Under the pieces are notes generated by a model that did no database searches, was not told the origin of the DNA, and saw only the letters and a program-made list of their open reading frames with translations. Positions 62,931 to 64,000 of a stretch of 64,000 nucleotides of DNA are shown piece after piece; positions within the stretch are counted from its first letter, which is position 1, and the number at the start of each line of letters is the position of its first letter. Location of the stretch: the NCBI RefSeq assembly GCF_030811215.1, contig NZ_JAUSQM010000001.1, positions 3,410,001 through 3,474,000 of the forward strand, written 5' to 3'. A program made the translations under genes and the position numbers. This stretch comes from Nocardioides massiliensis (GTDB taxonomy: Bacteria; Actinomycetota; Actinomycetes; Propionibacteriales; Nocardioidaceae).

Positions 62931-63356
62931 TCAGCGCAGGTTGACCGGTACGGCGTCCGCCGCGAGGTCGTGCAGCCCGCGCTGGTCGGCGTTGAAGACC
63001 AGTGGCGGAATCACGACACAGATCAGCAGCGAGCGCAGCAGCGCGCGGGCGATGTCGAGTCGACGGCCGTCGAGGCGCATCACCCGGATGCGCAAGACGA
63101 CCTGGCCGAACGAACCGCCCATCGTCGCGGTGAAGATGCTGGCCTGCAGCCAGAAGACGAGCAGGGTCCACCCGCTCGCGTTGGTCTCGCTCCACCGGTC
63201 GGCGCCGATCACGGCGATGATGACCAGGGTGCTCGCGATCCAGTCGATCACGAGCGCCGCGAGCCGGCGGGTCCAGCTCGCGACGCTGCCGGGTCCCGAC
63301 TGCGGGAACCCCAGGCGTGCTCCGGGGTACGGCGAGGATGGCTGGTGGGCGGACAC
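62931..63356 (-). CDS. RDD-family membrane protein
   Basis: 141 aa. RRLAALVIDWIASTLV (R..D near the helix start) and GQVVLRIRVMRLDG, LDIARALLRSLLI, the RDD signature. Three helices. RDD proteins are thought to act in ion exchange or membrane homeostasis; unproven here. GTG 63356 has TAGCGT 6 nt before and no ribosome site. Divergent from glnA. Convergent end with the DUF4191 gene. Confidence 0.9.
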   Translation of the reverse strand: MSAHQPSSPYPGARLGFPQSGPGSVASWTRRLAALVIDWIASTLVIIAVIGADRWSETNASGWTLLVFWLQASIFTATMGGSFGQVVLRIRVMRLDGRRLDIARALLRSLLICVVIPPLVFNADQRGLHDLAADAVPVNLR

Positions 63357-63404
63357 GTCGCAACGCTAGCGGCGGATGTGACCCGTTCCGTCACCGGGAC
63401 AGGT

Positions 63405-63442
63405 GTAACACGCTGGAAACAATGGGGATACGGTCGAGAAAC
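63405..63442 (+). promoter_or_regulatory. GlnR box upstream of glnA
   Basis: GTAAC-N6-GAAAC-N6-GATAC-N6-GAAAC at 63405-63409, 63416-63420, 63427-63431 and 63438-63442. This is the a1-b1-a2-b2 layout (gTnAC/GaAAC with 6-bp spacers) bound by the nitrogen regulator GlnR in actinobacteria. About 137 bp before the glnA start and 50-85 bp from the divergent RDD gene. Confidence 0.85.
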
Positions 63443-63578
63443 GCGTGGCGCTTACGTTTCGGACCGAGCGTGGAGAGGGGGTCGGCGCAGCGCAGCGCGA
63501 CTCTCTCGACCCGAGCCCCTGACGTCGGTCTCCGTGGAGTCCGGCCCACCCCGTCGCCGCTGGCGACAAGGAGGATGA

Positions 63579-64000
63579 ATGTTCGCCAACTCCGACGAGC
63601 TGTTGAAGTACATCAAGGACGAGGGCGTCGAGATGATCGATGTCCGCTTCTGTGACCTGCCCGGCGTGATGCAGCACTTCACGGTGCCGGCGTCCTCGTT
63701 CGACCAGTCGGTCTTCGAGGACGGTCTCGGCTTCGACGGCTCGTCGATCCGCGGGTTCCAGGCGATCAACGAGTCCGACATGTCGCTGTTCCCCGACCCG
63801 ACGACGGCGTACCTCGACCCGTTCCGCAAGTCCAAGACGCTGAACGTCAACTTCTTCATCCACGACCCGATCACCGGTGAGGCCTACTCGCGCGACCCGC
63901 GCAACATCGCGCGCAAGGCGCTGGCCTACCTCGAGAGCACGGGCGTCGCTGACACGGCGTACTTCGGTGCCGAGGCGGAGTTCTACATCTTCGACAGCGT
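63579..64000 (+). CDS. glnA: Glutamine synthetase type I, N-terminal part
   Basis: First 140 residues; the gene runs off the window. [16 protein letters not shown] start and the signature [17 protein letters not shown], plus [10 protein letters not shown], match GlnA1 (type I, dodecameric). Makes glutamine from glutamate and ammonia. ATG 63579 with AAGGAGG (63568-63574) 4 nt before. Controlled by the GlnR box at 63405-63442. Adenylylation site and the rest of the active site are not in view. Confidence 0.96.
   Translation, partial: MFANSDELLKYIKDEGVEMIDVRFCDLPGVMQHFTVPASSFDQSVFEDGLGFDGSSIRGFQAINESDMSLFPDPTTAYLDPFRKSKTLNVNFFIHDPITGEAYSRDPRNIARKALAYLESTGVADTAYFGAEAEFYIFDS

Noticed and set aside
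1-64000. tRNA genes and CRISPR arrays
   Set aside because: Matches to GGTTCGA-type T-loops all fall inside coding genes without cloverleaf arms; no spaced direct repeats of CRISPR type were seen.

Overview
The window is high-GC, densely packed chromosomal DNA from an actinobacterium. A Nocardioides-like (Nocardioidaceae) host fits best: DUF222/13E12 HNH protein, Flp/Tad pilus locus, PspA-PspAA-HtpX-PspAB set, actinobacterial diheme QcrC and CtaF, and CGA-rich intergenic repeats. No rRNA, tRNA or CRISPR array was seen. The core gene order (fadD, pimB-like glycosyltransferase, NlpC/P60 protein, DEDDh/GIY-YIG nuclease, trpD, ctaE-qcrCAB, ctaF-ctaD-ctaC, adoK, HesB/ErpA, glycerate kinase, DUF3043, gcvT, pepA, lpd/E2, TIGR01777 epimerase, lipB, lipA, DUF4191, RDD, glnA) follows, from memory, the M. 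tuberculosis stretch Rv2187 to Rv2220. Anything outside that backbone is therefore likely accessory.

Layout. 1-4.7 kb: end of an acyl-CoA synthetase, an unrecognised 420-aa protein, a gene-free stretch, a DUF222-HNH protein followed by 19-bp tandem repeats, and a GDT1-type cation exporter. 4.7-13.8 kb: a Flp/Tad secretion-pilus locus (cpaB, cpaE, cpaF, a VWA-TadB fusion, tadC), a two-component system, a REP-like repeat cluster and the Flp pilin. 13.8-20.5 kb: minus-strand cell-envelope genes (GT4 mannosyltransferase, M48 protease, HExxH protein, NlpC/P60 hydrolase) and an NYN-domain protein. 20.6-25.5 kb: DEDDh/GIY-YIG nuclease, an IS110 element, an AsnC-type RAM protein, trpD and an atypical receiver. 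25.5-36.9 kb: the respiratory bc1-aa3 supercomplex genes, split by a 2395-bp IS21 element that has landed in a small gene. 36.9-43.2 kb: cysteine desulfurase-TusA, adenosine kinase, HesB/ErpA, glycerate kinase and quinolinate synthase. 43.2-47.0 kb: GAF histidine kinase and the envelope-stress operon pspA-pspAA-htpX-pspAB. 47.0-64.0 kb: aldo/keto reductase, gcvT, pepA, lpd, E2 acyltransferase, lipB, ABC exporter, lipA, membrane proteins, and the 5' part of glnA behind a clear GlnR box.

The genes form a few functional blocks: aerobic respiration (ctaC/D/F, ctaE, qcrCAB), lipoate synthesis and its clients (lipB, lipA, lpd, the E2 subunit, gcvT), Fe-S/sulfur handling (cysteine desulfurase, TusA, HesB; NadA and LipA are Fe-S clients), envelope maintenance and the pilus. 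A recurring regulatory signature is a TANNNT-like -10 box 6-8 nt before the start codon with no Shine-Dalgarno, which points to many leaderless mRNAs and was used to choose starts. Most striking: a near-perfectly preserved IS21 insertion that cuts a gene in frame, a VWA-TadB fusion, two orphan BlaI/CopY-like palindromes, a divergent operator over the adoK promoter, and an IS110 element with a candidate bridge-RNA region.
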